Origin: Deltaproteobacteria bacterium
GTDB taxonomy: Bacteria; Desulfobacterota; Desulfuromonadia; Geobacterales; Pseudopelobacteraceae
Assembly: GCA_016219145.1 (NCBI GenBank)
Contig: JACRCG010000078.1
Span: 1-19,488 of the forward strand
Direction: 5' to 3'
Length of the DNA stretch: 19,488 nucleotides
Shown piece by piece: positions 8,390 through 14,966 of the stretch (position 1 is the first letter of the stretch; every line of letters starts with the position of its first letter). The position numbers and the translations under genes were made by a program. The notes below the pieces were generated by a model that saw only the letters and a list, made by a program, of their open reading frames with translations, did not search any database and was not told the DNA's origin.

Positions 8390-9268
8390 ATGCTAAAAAG
8401 CATGACCGGTTACGGCAAGGGCGAAGTATCCTCCTTCAAGGGCGATTTTCTGGTTGAGATCCGCTCGGTAAATCACCGCTACGGCGAGGTTTCGATCAAG
8501 ATGCCGCGCAGTTTCATGGCGCTGGAGAATGAGGTCAAGCGGCTGGTGTTGTCAGTTATCAAGCGCGGCAAGATCGATGTGTTTGTGCAATGGACAGAAG
8601 CGGCAACCTCTGACACCATCCCGCGTATTGATCATGTTGCGGCGCGCAGTTATCGCGAGGCATTTTCCACCCTGGCTGATGAACTGCAACTGGCGCGTGA
8701 AATTCCGCTGACGCTGATAGTTTCCCAGAGGGGGGTCATGAAGGATGCCGCTCTTTCAGTTGATGAGACCGAGTATCAGCCGGTACTGCTTGCCGCAGTT
8801 CGCTCGGCTGTCGAGGCGATTGACGCCATGCGGGAACGTGAAGGGGATGCGCTGGTGGTCGATCTCATGGCGCGAAGGCGGCAGGTGGCCGAATGGGTCG
8901 GCGTGATCAGCGAGCGGGCGCCGGCTGTGGTGCTTGAATACCGCCAGAAGCTTACAGCCAGGCTGGATCTGCTGCTGGAAGGCAAGGAAATGGATGAGGC
9001 CCGCCTGGCCCAGGAGGTTGCCCTGATGGCTGACCGCTCGGATATTACCGAGGAACTGGTGCGGCTCGCCAGCCATTTCAGCCAGTTCGATGAAACACTG
9101 CTGATGCCTGAGCCGGTCGGACGCAAGCTTGATTTCCTGATGCAGGAGATGAATCGCGAGGTCAACACCATCGGCTCAAAATCAAATGATGTCGAGATCA
9201 CGACGCTGGTGATCCGGATCAAGGCCGAAATGGAGAAGATGCGCGAGCAGGTGCAGAACGTGGAGTGA
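8390..9268 (+). CDS. yicC: YicC/YloC family endoribonuclease
   Basis: A 292-residue protein with the typical YicC start MLKSMTGYGKGE and the SVNHRYGEVSIKMPR segment. Its C-terminal domain (DUF1732 type) contains RLAQEVALMADRSDITEEL and GRKLDFLMQEMNREVNTIGSK. E. coli YicC (287 residues) and relatives are reported to be RNA endonucleases; the substrate here is unknown. The start has AAAGGG at 8377-8382, 7 nt upstream. In many bacteria yicC precedes gmk directly or with a small DUF370 (RemA) gene between them. Here a TA pair fills that place and no DUF370 gene is seen. Confidence 0.92.
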   Translation: MLKSMTGYGKGEVSSFKGDFLVEIRSVNHRYGEVSIKMPRSFMALENEVKRLVLSVIKRGKIDVFVQWTEAATSDTIPRIDHVAARSYREAFSTLADELQLAREIPLTLIVSQRGVMKDAALSVDETEYQPVLLAAVRSAVEAIDAMREREGDALVVDLMARRRQVAEWVGVISERAPAVVLEYRQKLTARLDLLLEGKEMDEARLAQEVALMADRSDITEELVRLASHFSQFDETLLMPEPVGRKLDFLMQEMNREVNTIGSKSNDVEITTLVIRIKAEMEKMREQVQNVE

Positions 9269-9293
9269 TTTAGTGACAACCGGGAATGATGAG

Positions 9294-9323
9294 TTGACAT
9301 ATTGCTGATCAGGTAGCTACAAT
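9294..9323 (+). promoter_or_regulatory. Promoter of the Phd/VapC-type TA operon
   Basis: A perfect -35 TTGACA (9294-9299), an 18-nt spacer and a -10 TACAAT (9318-9323) lie 30 nt before the antitoxin start codon. The antitoxin has a strong Shine-Dalgarno sequence AGGGAGG (9339-9345) at 8 nt spacing. This is the best consensus promoter in the central block and may also feed gmk, which starts 14 nt after the toxin gene. Confidence 0.65.
9305..9320. promoter_or_regulatory. Two abutting 8-bp palindromes in the TA promoter, candidate operator
   Basis: CTGATCAG (9305-9312) is followed directly by GTAGCTAC (9313-9320). Both are perfect palindromes. They fill the spacer and run into the -10 box. Phd/YefM antitoxins repress their own operons by binding palindromes at the promoter, so this is the natural candidate operator. 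Inference from position and symmetry. Confidence 0.4.
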
Positions 9324-9353
9324 AGCCACATCTCTAAGAGGGAGGTTTACACC

Positions 9354-9638
9354 ATGCAAACTGTTGGTGTTCGTGAACTGAAAAACCGGCTGACCCATTA
9401 TTTGGGCGAGGTTAAAAACGGTGAAAATATAGTGGTAACAGATCGTGGCAATCCGGTGGCAATTATGCACAGGCTTGACAAAATCGAGAAGAATGCCGGG
9501 TTGGATGAGCGCCTGGCCGCTTTGGCAGCCCAGGGACATCTGCGATTGCCGACCTCCAAAGGAACGTGCTCTCCATTTACTCCGGTACATCTGGATGGCG
9601 AGTCTTTGTCTGAAACGGTGATACGGGAACGTCGATGA
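9354..9638 (+). CDS. Type II antitoxin, Phd/YefM (prevent-host-death) family
   Basis: A 94-residue protein. Residues 1-45 match the Phd/YefM DNA-binding fold: MQTVGVRELKNRLTHYLGEV, then NGENIVVTDRGNPVAIM. The rest is the variable C-terminal tail expected to bind and block the toxin. The gene ends in an ATGA overlap with the PIN toxin gene, the usual arrangement for such pairs. It probably represses its own promoter, which contains two adjacent palindromes. It sits between yicC and gmk, where TA genes are not part of the conserved cluster, so it was probably acquired. Confidence 0.88.
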   Translation: MQTVGVRELKNRLTHYLGEVKNGENIVVTDRGNPVAIMHRLDKIEKNAGLDERLAALAAQGHLRLPTSKGTCSPFTPVHLDGESLSETVIRERR

Positions 9639-10084
9639 TTTACTACTTTGACAGCAGTGCTCTTGTGAAGCGGTATGCGGCAGAATCCGGTTCGGACAAG
9701 GTTGTGTCGCTTATCGAAGGGGATAGTAATATTGCTGTTTCCTGGCTTGCCATACCTGAAACACTATCCGCTGTTGCCAGACGAGCAAAAGGTGGTTCGA
9801 TATGCGCGGAGGATCTTGCTTCCATAAGGAGTCAACTGAGCCGGGATATACAACGTTTTATGATCGTGGATGTCTGCGGTGCTGCTGTTGATGGCATCGA
9901 AATGTTAATAGCCCGGCATGCCCTTCGAGGAGCTGACAGTATTCATCTGTCAACAGCGCTCTGGCTTAGGAAAGCAACAAAATTTCCGGTTGTATTTGTT
10001 GCTTCAGACAATGAGCTGCTTAATGCCGCTCGCGCCGAACGGCTTAAAATTCTGAATCCAGCTGAAGCGATAATAACGGGTTGA
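9635..10084 (+). CDS. PIN-domain ribonuclease toxin, VapC-like
   Basis: A 149-residue PIN-domain protein opening MIYYFDSSALVKRYAAE. The four acidic residues expected at the metal site are present: D6 (FDSSALVKR), E42 (AIPETLSA), D101 (LRGADSIHLSTAL) and D125 (VASDNELLNAA). VapC-type toxins are Mg-dependent RNases that cut tRNA or rRNA; the target here is unknown. The gene overlaps its antitoxin by 4 nt, indicating coupled translation. It ends 14 nt before gmk with no terminator, so the toxin mRNA may run into the gmk-rpoZ genes. The catalytic set is complete, so the toxin is probably functional. Confidence 0.9.
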   Translation: MIYYFDSSALVKRYAAESGSDKVVSLIEGDSNIAVSWLAIPETLSAVARRAKGGSICAEDLASIRSQLSRDIQRFMIVDVCGAAVDGIEMLIARHALRGADSIHLSTALWLRKATKFPVVFVASDNELLNAARAERLKILNPAEAIITG

Positions 10085-10098
10085 GATAAGGAACACCT

Positions 10099-10707
10099 AT
10101 GAAACGAGAAGGCTTGACCATTATACTTTCCGCCCCCTCCGGCGCGGGTAAAACTTCGCTCTGCCGCGAGCTCTTCAAGGTTTTTCCAGATATCAGGGAG
10201 TCGGTCAGTTACACCACCCGCAAGCCGCGTGCCGGCGAAGTCGAGGGGGAGGCTTACCATTTTGTATCCGGCGAAGAGTTCAGGCGCATGGTTGATGAGG
10301 ATGCTTTTGCGGAGTGGGCCGAAGTTCATGGCAACATGTACGGCACAGCCCTGAGCACTCTGGAAGAGGCCCGTAAAAAGGGTGTTGACCTGGTGCTGGA
10401 TATTGACTGTCAGGGCGCTCTGAAACTGAAGGAGCTTTTTGAGGGGGGGATATATATTTTTATCCTGCCTCCCAGCATGGCTGAATTGCGGCGGCGGCTG
10501 GAAGAGCGTTCAACTGATGCCCAGGAGGTTATTGAACTACGTATAAGCAGAGCCGCGGACGAGATCAAGGAAGCGCGCTGGTATGACTACATTATCATCA
10601 ATGATGATTTTGAAACCGCTTGCCGCGAGTTGTCCGCCATAGTGATCGCACACCGCCGCAAAACATTCAGGATGATGGAACAAGTCGGGAATTTGTTTGA
10701 TATCTGA
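10099..10707 (+). CDS. gmk: Guanylate kinase
   Basis: A 202-residue protein, normal length for the family. It phosphorylates GMP to GDP with ATP and is essential for guanine nucleotide supply. The P-loop is SAPSGAGKTSL (K18). The GMP-binding region SVSYTTRKPRAGEVEGEAYH follows, then FAEWAEVHGNMYGTA and DIDCQGALKLK. The lid region holds RRRLEERSTD. The start has AAGGA at 10088-10092, 6 nt before ATG. With rpoZ and spoT downstream this is the conserved gmk-rpoZ-spoT order; (p)ppGpp inhibits guanylate kinase in some bacteria, so the grouping makes functional sense. The gene directly upstream is a TA toxin, not the usual partner. Confidence 0.97.
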   Translation: MKREGLTIILSAPSGAGKTSLCRELFKVFPDIRESVSYTTRKPRAGEVEGEAYHFVSGEEFRRMVDEDAFAEWAEVHGNMYGTALSTLEEARKKGVDLVLDIDCQGALKLKELFEGGIYIFILPPSMAELRRRLEERSTDAQEVIELRISRAADEIKEARWYDYIIINDDFETACRELSAIVIAHRRKTFRMMEQVGNLFDI

Positions 10708-10761
10708 GTAAAAACAAGGTATAAGGACTGTCCATATTTATGCAGCAGGAAGGAGTTTGTT

Positions 10762-10971
10762 ATGGCCCGTGTAACAGTAGAAGATTGTCTTGAAAAGGTG
10801 GAGAACAGATTCCAGCTGGTAATGCTGGCATCCAAAAGGGTCAAGCAGCTCTATAAAGGAGCTCAGCCTCTGATACCGCCCAGAAATAATCGTATGGTTG
10901 TTACCGCCCTGCGCGAAATTGCAGCCGGTAAAATCAATTTTGAAGTCGGCAAGAAGCATCGCGCCAACTAA
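10762..10971 (+). CDS. rpoZ: DNA-directed RNA polymerase omega subunit
   Basis: A 69-residue protein opening MARVTVEDCLEKVENRFQLV, with the conserved ASKRVKQL segment and, later, ALREIAAGKI. Omega helps fold and hold the beta' subunit and forms part of one ppGpp site on RNA polymerase in proteobacteria. A strong Shine-Dalgarno GGAAGGAG (10748-10755) lies 6 nt before the ATG. The gene lies 54 nt after gmk and about 100 nt before spoT; a terminator-like hairpin follows it. Confidence 0.97.
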   Translation: MARVTVEDCLEKVENRFQLVMLASKRVKQLYKGAQPLIPPRNNRMVVTALREIAAGKINFEVGKKHRAN

Positions 10972-10983
10972 CCTGCCATTCAT

Positions 10984-11021
10984 GGGTGGAGCCGGATCAT
11001 ATTCGACTTCACCCTTTTTTT
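10984..11021 (+). terminator. Terminator or attenuator hairpin between rpoZ and spoT
   Basis: Stem GGGTGGA (10984-10990) pairs with TTCACCC (11008-11014) with one G-U pair and a 17-nt loop, followed by seven T residues (11015-11021). It would uncouple spoT from gmk-rpoZ wholly or partly. The large loop and modest stem suggest partial termination. No clear promoter for spoT was found after it. Confidence 0.5.
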
Positions 11022-11085
11022 ATCCAGCCTCCGGATTCCCAAACATTCAATCTCATACAGGCGAAGAGTAGCACATGATCCGGCT
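10990..11085 (+). repeat. 11-bp inverted repeat linking the terminator loop to the spoT start codon
   Basis: AGCCGGATCAT (10990-11000) is the exact reverse complement of ATGATCCGGCT (11075-11085), which contains the spoT ATG and codons 2-3. In a read-through transcript the upstream segment could pair with and mask the start codon. The upstream arm lies mostly in the loop of the hairpin just before the T-run. Could be chance; the position makes it notable. Confidence 0.4.
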
Positions 11086-13225
11086 TAATGACATCCTTGA
11101 CAAGGTAACGGCTTATAACCCGTCGGCTGATTTGAATATCATCCGCAAGGCCTATGTCTATTGCGCCAAGGTTCATCAGGGGCAGACCAGGCTTTCGGGC
11201 GAGCCTTACATCATTCATCCGATGGAGGTGGCCGGACTGCTGGCCGATCTCAAGCTGGATGTGCCAAGCATTGTAACCGGCTTCCTGCACGACACCATAG
11301 AAGACACTCTGGCTACCTCCGAAGAGTTGTCGGTGATGTTCGGCAGCGAGATCGCCGCACTGGTCGATGGCGTCACCAAAATCAGCAAGATCGATTTCAA
11401 GACCAAGGAAGAGAGCCAGGCCGAGAATTTCCGCAAGATGCTGCTGGCCATGGCGGTTGATATCAGAGTTATTCTGGTCAAACTGGCCGACCGTCTGCAC
11501 AACATGCGCACTCTGGAGTTCCAGCCCGAGCCCAAGCAGCGCCGGATTGCAAAAGAAACAATGGACATTTACGCTCCGATTGCCAATCGCCTCGGGATTT
11601 CCTGGGTCAAGGTGGAGCTTGAAGATCTCTCCTTCCGCTATCTTCATCCTGAAATCTATTTTGATCTGGTCAAGAAAATCTCGCTCAAGAAACAGGAACG
11701 TGAAGCATTTGTCGATGAAGCAAAGGCTATCATATTTGAAAAGCTCTCTTTTTACGGAATTCATTGCGAAATATCCGGACGCAGCAAACATCTTTATTCC
11801 ATTTTCCGCAAGATGGAGAAGCGCAATGTTGAGTTTGAAGAGATCTACGATCTGATTGCACTGCGTATTCTGGTTGCCGATGTTCGTGAGTGTTATGAAG
11901 TACTGGGGGTCATACATTCGGCCTGGAAGCCGATTCCCGGACGCTTCAAGGATTACGTCGCCATGCCCAAGGGCAATATGTACCAATCCCTGCATACCAC
12001 GGTCATCGGACCGCACGGCGACCGGATGGAGGTACAGATCCGCACCCACGAGATGCACAGCGTTGCCGACGCCGGTATTGCCGCGCATTGGAAGTACAAG
12101 GAGGGGAAGGGGTACGACGAGAAGGAGGTCAAGCGCTTCGCCTGGCTGCGGCAGCTGCTTGAGTGGCAAAACGAATTGCAGGATTCCAAGGAATTCATGG
12201 ATTCCGTCAAGTTTGAGCTGTTTCCGGAGGAAGTGTACGTATTTACACCCAAAGGTGATGTAAAGGGTCATCCCAAGGGGTCAACCCCGATCGACTTCGC
12301 CTATGGTGTTCACACCGATATCGGTCACCGCTGCGTGGGGGCCAAGGTTAACGGCAAGCTGGTGCCGTTGAAGTACGAGCTGAAAAACGGGGATATCGTT
12401 GAAATAATAACCTCACCGCATCATACCCCCAGCAAGGACTGGCTCAAGATTGTAAAGAGTTCCAGAGCCCGCAACAGGATCAGAGCCTGGATCAAGACCG
12501 AAGAGCGCAAGCGCAGTATCGGCCTGGGACGGGAAATCTGCGAGAAAGATCTGCGCAAGTATTCGGTTAATCTACAGAAAATCCAGAAGTCGGGGGAATT
12601 CAAGAAGGTTGCCAATGAATTCGGGTTTGCTGCGGATGACGATCTGCTTGCGGCGGTTGGTTACGGCAAAATATCAAGCGGTCAGATTATTGGCAAACTG
12701 CTGCCGGCCGAAAAGCTGAAAGAGCGGGCCGAGCATAAGGAAACCAGGCTTGAGGCGGTCATCAACAGGCTTAAGGGCAAGTCCGGCAGCGCGGTTGAAA
12801 TCAGCGGTATTGATGATGTGCTGGTGCGCTTCGGCAAATGCTGCAATCCGGTGCCGGGGGACGAAATAATCGGATTTATCACTCGCGGCAAAGGGGTGAC
12901 GGTACATACTTCTGACTGCCAGTTTGCCCTTGAAAGCGACCCGGAACGCCGGATAGATGTGGCCTGGAACAGGCTGAAGACTGCTGTTCTGCCGGTCAAA
13001 ATCCGTGTAATATGTCATGATGTGAAAGGGATTCTGGCTAATATCACCATGGCGATTACAAACAGCGAGGCTAATATTTCCAGCGCTCACATCCAGAGTA
13101 CGGTGGATCAGCGCGGCGAAAATACTTTCGAGGTAAATGTAGTCGATCTGACGCATCTGCAGAAGGTTATGAACGCCTTGATGAAGGTAAAAGGCGTAAT
13201 CAAGGTTGAAAGGATCAAGCAATGA
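11075..13225 (+). CDS. spoT: Bifunctional (p)ppGpp synthetase/hydrolase, RelA/SpoT family
   Basis: A 716-residue long RSH protein with all domains. The HD hydrolase is at about 25-170: H48 in YIIHPMEVAG, HD at 72-73 in GFLHDTIEDT, and D139 in VKLADRLHNMRTLE. The synthetase is at about 230-345: GRSKHLYSIFRKM, GRFKDYVAMPKGNMYQSLHT, and E319 in MEVQIRTHEMH. The TGS domain follows at about 385-448 (VYVFTPKGDVKGHPKGSTPI), then the Cys-containing FGKCCNPVPGDEI segment and a C-terminal ACT domain from about 640 (ICHDVKGILANI). Both active sites look intact, so it should both make and degrade the alarmone. The start has only a weak AGGCGAAGAG upstream. It overlaps ridA by ATGA. Published Geobacter annotation often names this gene rel. 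Confidence 0.96.
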   Translation: MIRLNDILDKVTAYNPSADLNIIRKAYVYCAKVHQGQTRLSGEPYIIHPMEVAGLLADLKLDVPSIVTGFLHDTIEDTLATSEELSVMFGSEIAALVDGVTKISKIDFKTKEESQAENFRKMLLAMAVDIRVILVKLADRLHNMRTLEFQPEPKQRRIAKETMDIYAPIANRLGISWVKVELEDLSFRYLHPEIYFDLVKKISLKKQEREAFVDEAKAIIFEKLSFYGIHCEISGRSKHLYSIFRKMEKRNVEFEEIYDLIALRILVADVRECYEVLGVIHSAWKPIPGRFKDYVAMPKGNMYQSLHTTVIGPHGDRMEVQIRTHEMHSVADAGIAAHWKYKEGKGYDEKEVKRFAWLRQLLEWQNELQDSKEFMDSVKFELFPEEVYVFTPKGDVKGHPKGSTPIDFAYGVHTDIGHRCVGAKVNGKLVPLKYELKNGDIVEIITSPHHTPSKDWLKIVKSSRARNRIRAWIKTEERKRSIGLGREICEKDLRKYSVNLQKIQKSGEFKKVANEFGFAADDDLLAAVGYGKISSGQIIGKLLPAEKLKERAEHKETRLEAVINRLKGKSGSAVEISGIDDVLVRFGKCCNPVPGDEIIGFITRGKGVTVHTSDCQFALESDPERRIDVAWNRLKTAVLPVKIRVICHDVKGILANITMAITNSEANISSAHIQSTVDQRGENTFEVNVVDLTHLQKVMNALMKVKGVIKVERIKQ

Positions 13226-13602
13226 CTCTGGAGATAATCAGGAGTGAACAGGCTCCGGCGGCTATCGGCCCGTATTCGCAAGCGGTAAAATTCGGCGGCA
13301 TGCTGTTTTGTTCCGGCCAGATACCGCTGGATCCCGTCACGGGGGAACTGGTTTCAGGAGACATAAAGGCTCAGGCCGAGCGAGTCATGAAAAATATTGC
13401 CGCTGTCCTCTCTGCTGCCGGAACCGGCTTCAACAATGTCATTAAAACCACCATTTACCTGGTTGATATTGCCGATTTTGCCGCAGTAAACGAGATTTAT
13501 GGCCATTATTTCAACAGCCATAAACCCGCCAGGTCGACTGTGGCTGTAAAGGGTCTTCCCAGAGGCGCGCTGATAGAAATTGAAGTGATTGCCGGGCTCT
13601 GA
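13222..13602 (+). CDS. ridA: RidA family enamine/imine deaminase
   Basis: A 126-residue protein with the Rid fold: IIRSEQAPAAIGPYSQAV, then FCSGQIPLDPVTGELV, then NVIKTTIYLVDIADFAAVNE and finally ARSTVAVKGLPRGALIEIE. R104 and E119 correspond to the residues that bind and activate substrate in RidA. These enzymes hydrolyse reactive 2-aminoacrylate-type intermediates, releasing ammonia and protecting PLP enzymes. The ATG overlaps the spoT stop (ATGA), so it is the last gene of the spoT unit. It converges on rpmB; no terminator for its own strand is evident. Confidence 0.95.
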   Translation: MTLEIIRSEQAPAAIGPYSQAVKFGGMLFCSGQIPLDPVTGELVSGDIKAQAERVMKNIAAVLSAAGTGFNNVIKTTIYLVDIADFAAVNEIYGHYFNSHKPARSTVAVKGLPRGALIEIEVIAGL

Positions 13603-13616
13603 TTTCTGTTGCCATC

Positions 13617-13647
13617 AAAAAAAGCCGCACCCCTTTGGAGTGCGGCT
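13617..13647 (-). terminator. Rho-independent terminator of rpmB
   Basis: A perfect 8-bp stem AGCCGCAC/GTGCGGCT (13623-13630 and 13640-13647) with a 9-nt loop. On the minus strand the stem is followed by seven T residues (13623-13617), so it terminates rpmB transcripts 31 nt after the stop codon. On the plus strand there is no T-run, so it would serve ridA poorly. Confidence 0.85.
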
Positions 13648-13677
13648 GATAAGTGTTGTCAGGCAAAAATCAGATGT

Positions 13678-13869
13678 CTAGAGAGCTTTAGTTACGTGGC
13701 CCGAACGGATACAGCGGGTACAAACCTTGATAGTAGAAACGCTGCCGTTTCTGACAGCCTTGATTTTCTGGAGATTGGGATACCATACCGTACGCGTCTT
13801 GTTATTGGCATGGCTGACGTTGTTGCCGAAGCTGGGGCCTTTTCCGCAAATTTCACATTTTCTTGACAT
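13678..13869 (-). CDS. rpmB: 50S ribosomal protein L28 (bL28), zinc-binding form
   Basis: A 63-residue protein, MSRKCEICGKGPSFGNNVSH and onward, ending with the STIKVCTRCIRSGHV segment. L28 is a small protein of the large ribosomal subunit. Two Cys pairs (C5/C8 and C50/C53) mark the zinc-containing C+ type; zinc-free paralogues lose them. I chose the ATG at 13869 because GGAGG (13882-13878) lies 8 nt upstream; the open frame extends five codons further to 13884 but that would overrun the ribosome-binding site. Monocistronic, with its own promoter and terminator. Confidence 0.96.
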   Translation of the reverse strand: MSRKCEICGKGPSFGNNVSHANNKTRTVWYPNLQKIKAVRNGSVSTIKVCTRCIRSGHVTKAL

Positions 13870-13891
13870 ATTTCTGTCCTCCATTGATAAC
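13863..13891 (+). promoter_or_regulatory. Possible promoter for the YdcF-like gene, overlapping the rpmB start
   Basis: A perfect -35 TTGACA (13863-13868), a 17-nt spacer and a -10-like GATAAC (13886-13891, 4 of 6). The -35 box overlaps the rpmB start codon on the other strand. If used, the two divergent transcripts would overlap in their leaders. Confidence 0.35.
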
Positions 13892-13901
13892 TGAAAAAAA
13901 T

Positions 13902-13930
13902 CTTATAGCAGACTGCCACAGTGGTTGCAA
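13902..13930 (-). promoter_or_regulatory. Predicted promoter of rpmB
   Basis: On the minus strand, -35 TTGCAA (13930 to 13925), a 17-nt spacer and -10 TATAAG (13907 to 13902), about 33 nt before the rpmB start codon. Good spacing and box quality for a ribosomal protein gene. Confidence 0.55.
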
Positions 13931-13937
13931 GAAAAAT

Positions 13938-14564
13938 ATGGGTCAAGGTATGAATATCGTCAAGGCATTAATAACTTTGATTGTGATTGCACTGTTTGCA
14001 GTGACAGTCCTCTTTATTGATTTTACATACAAAACCTTTTCATATCGCCAGATTTCAGGGAAAGCCGACGCGATTGTCGTTCTGGCCGGCGGTAAGGGGA
14101 GGGTGGAGGAAGGGCTCAGGCTTTTCAGGGAGTCACGGGCCGAATACCTGTTTTTAATCGGTGTTGGTCCGTCGGTGCGCAAGAGCGATCTGTACCGCCC
14201 GCAGCCGGGCGATCCACCTGCTGACAAGGTGATACTGGAAAAGAGTTCCCGCAACACTCTTGAGAACGCCATATTCGGGCGCGATCTGATTGTGCAGCAT
14301 GACATTCGATCGATCATTCTGATTACATCCCGCTATCACCTCAAAAGATCATCAATCCTGTTTCGCAACTCGCTTCCCAGGGATATCGCCATTTATCCAT
14401 ATCCGGTCGATTCAGCCAAGCTGAAGGAGTCCTGGTGGAGCCATGGCGGAAGTTTTCAGCTGCTGTTTCGTGAATTTTACAAATACTGCATGTTTCGGAC
14501 ATTTTTTATTCTGGCTCCCGGTGAGTTGAGGGAAGGGGGAATGTCTGTCTTTCCGGGAAGGTAA
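13938..14564 (+). CDS. YdcF/SanA/ElyC-like membrane-anchored DUF218 protein
   Basis: About 208 residues. One N-terminal hydrophobic helix (VKALITLIVIALFAVTVLFI) serves as a membrane anchor with the domain outside the membrane. The DUF218 fold follows: DAIVVLAGGKGRVEEGLRLF, LFLIGVG, SSRNTLENAIFGRDLI and IILITSRYHLKRS. The family includes E. coli SanA, ElyC and YdcF, linked to envelope integrity; the biochemical activity is not settled. Open reading continues upstream to 13863 but that would overlap rpmB on the other strand, so a start at 13938 or 13950 is more likely; neither has a strong ribosome-binding site. It stands alone, before a TA pair. Confidence 0.82.
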   Translation: MGQGMNIVKALITLIVIALFAVTVLFIDFTYKTFSYRQISGKADAIVVLAGGKGRVEEGLRLFRESRAEYLFLIGVGPSVRKSDLYRPQPGDPPADKVILEKSSRNTLENAIFGRDLIVQHDIRSIILITSRYHLKRSSILFRNSLPRDIAIYPYPVDSAKLKESWWSHGGSFQLLFREFYKYCMFRTFFILAPGELREGGMSVFPGR

Positions 14565-14566
14565 TC

Positions 14567-14594
14567 TGTTAAAATCCGGCTGTTATAATCCGGC
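14567..14594 (+). repeat. Tandem 14-bp direct repeat before the second TA operon, candidate operator
   Basis: TGTTAAAATCCGGC (14567-14580) is followed at once by TGTTATAATCCGGC (14581-14594), differing at one base. The pair ends exactly at the -35 box of the predicted TA promoter. Tandem short repeats next to a promoter are typical binding sites for ribbon-helix-helix repressors, and the first gene of this operon encodes one. The second copy also contains a TATAAT, but no -35 fits it. Confidence 0.5.
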
Positions 14595-14623
14595 TTGACT
14601 ATTTACAAGTTCCACCATACTAT
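14595..14623 (+). promoter_or_regulatory. Predicted promoter of the RHH-UPF0175/PIN operon
   Basis: -35 TTGACT (14595-14600), a 17-nt spacer and -10 TACTAT (14618-14623), 34 nt before the antitoxin ATG. Five of six and four of six consensus matches, with optimal spacing. Confidence 0.5.
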
Positions 14624-14657
14624 AGGTACATCAAGTTACACATATTCGAGGTGCCTT

Positions 14658-14966
14658 ATGATCAGAACCAATGTCATGCTGACCCCCCATCAACACACAA
14701 CCCTGAAACAGATGGCAACGTCCATGCACCGTACCTTGGGGGAACTTGTGCGTGATGCCATAGACAACACCATTACGGTAGACACTGTCGAGCGGCGCCA
14801 CCAGATTGCACTTGCCGCCTACCAGGAAGGCTTTATCAGCCTGGGTAAGATGGCGCAATCTCTCGGGGTCGATCCACTTACTGCGCGGAGCTACCTGAAG
14901 GAAAAAAACATTCAGCAGATTGTTCAAGACAAGGATGAAATCAAAGCCGATGCCGCTAATGCCTGA
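14658..14966 (+). CDS. Antitoxin-like protein: ribbon-helix-helix domain plus UPF0175 segment
   Basis: A 102-residue protein. Residues 1-38 look like a ribbon-helix-helix DNA-binding domain: MIRTNVMLTPHQHTTLKQMA, then MHRTLGELVRDAIDNT. Residues from about 50 match the UPF0175 helix-turn-helix type: ALAAYQEGFISLGKMAQSLG followed by DPLTARSYLKEKNI. UPF0175 proteins are commonly paired with DUF3368 PIN proteins, as here. The ATG at 14658 has GAGG (14648-14651) 6 nt upstream; reading upstream to a TTG at 14595 would run into the promoter. The end overlaps the toxin start. It likely represses its operon at the tandem repeat upstream. Family calls are by pattern recognition. Confidence 0.78.
   Translation: MIRTNVMLTPHQHTTLKQMATSMHRTLGELVRDAIDNTITVDTVERRHQIALAAYQEGFISLGKMAQSLGVDPLTARSYLKEKNIQQIVQDKDEIKADAANA

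Noticed and set aside
11009..12271. 420-codon minus-strand open frame opposite spoT
   Set aside because: The spoT reading frame is fully conserved with every domain; the antisense frame shows no known motif and arises from codon bias of the real gene.
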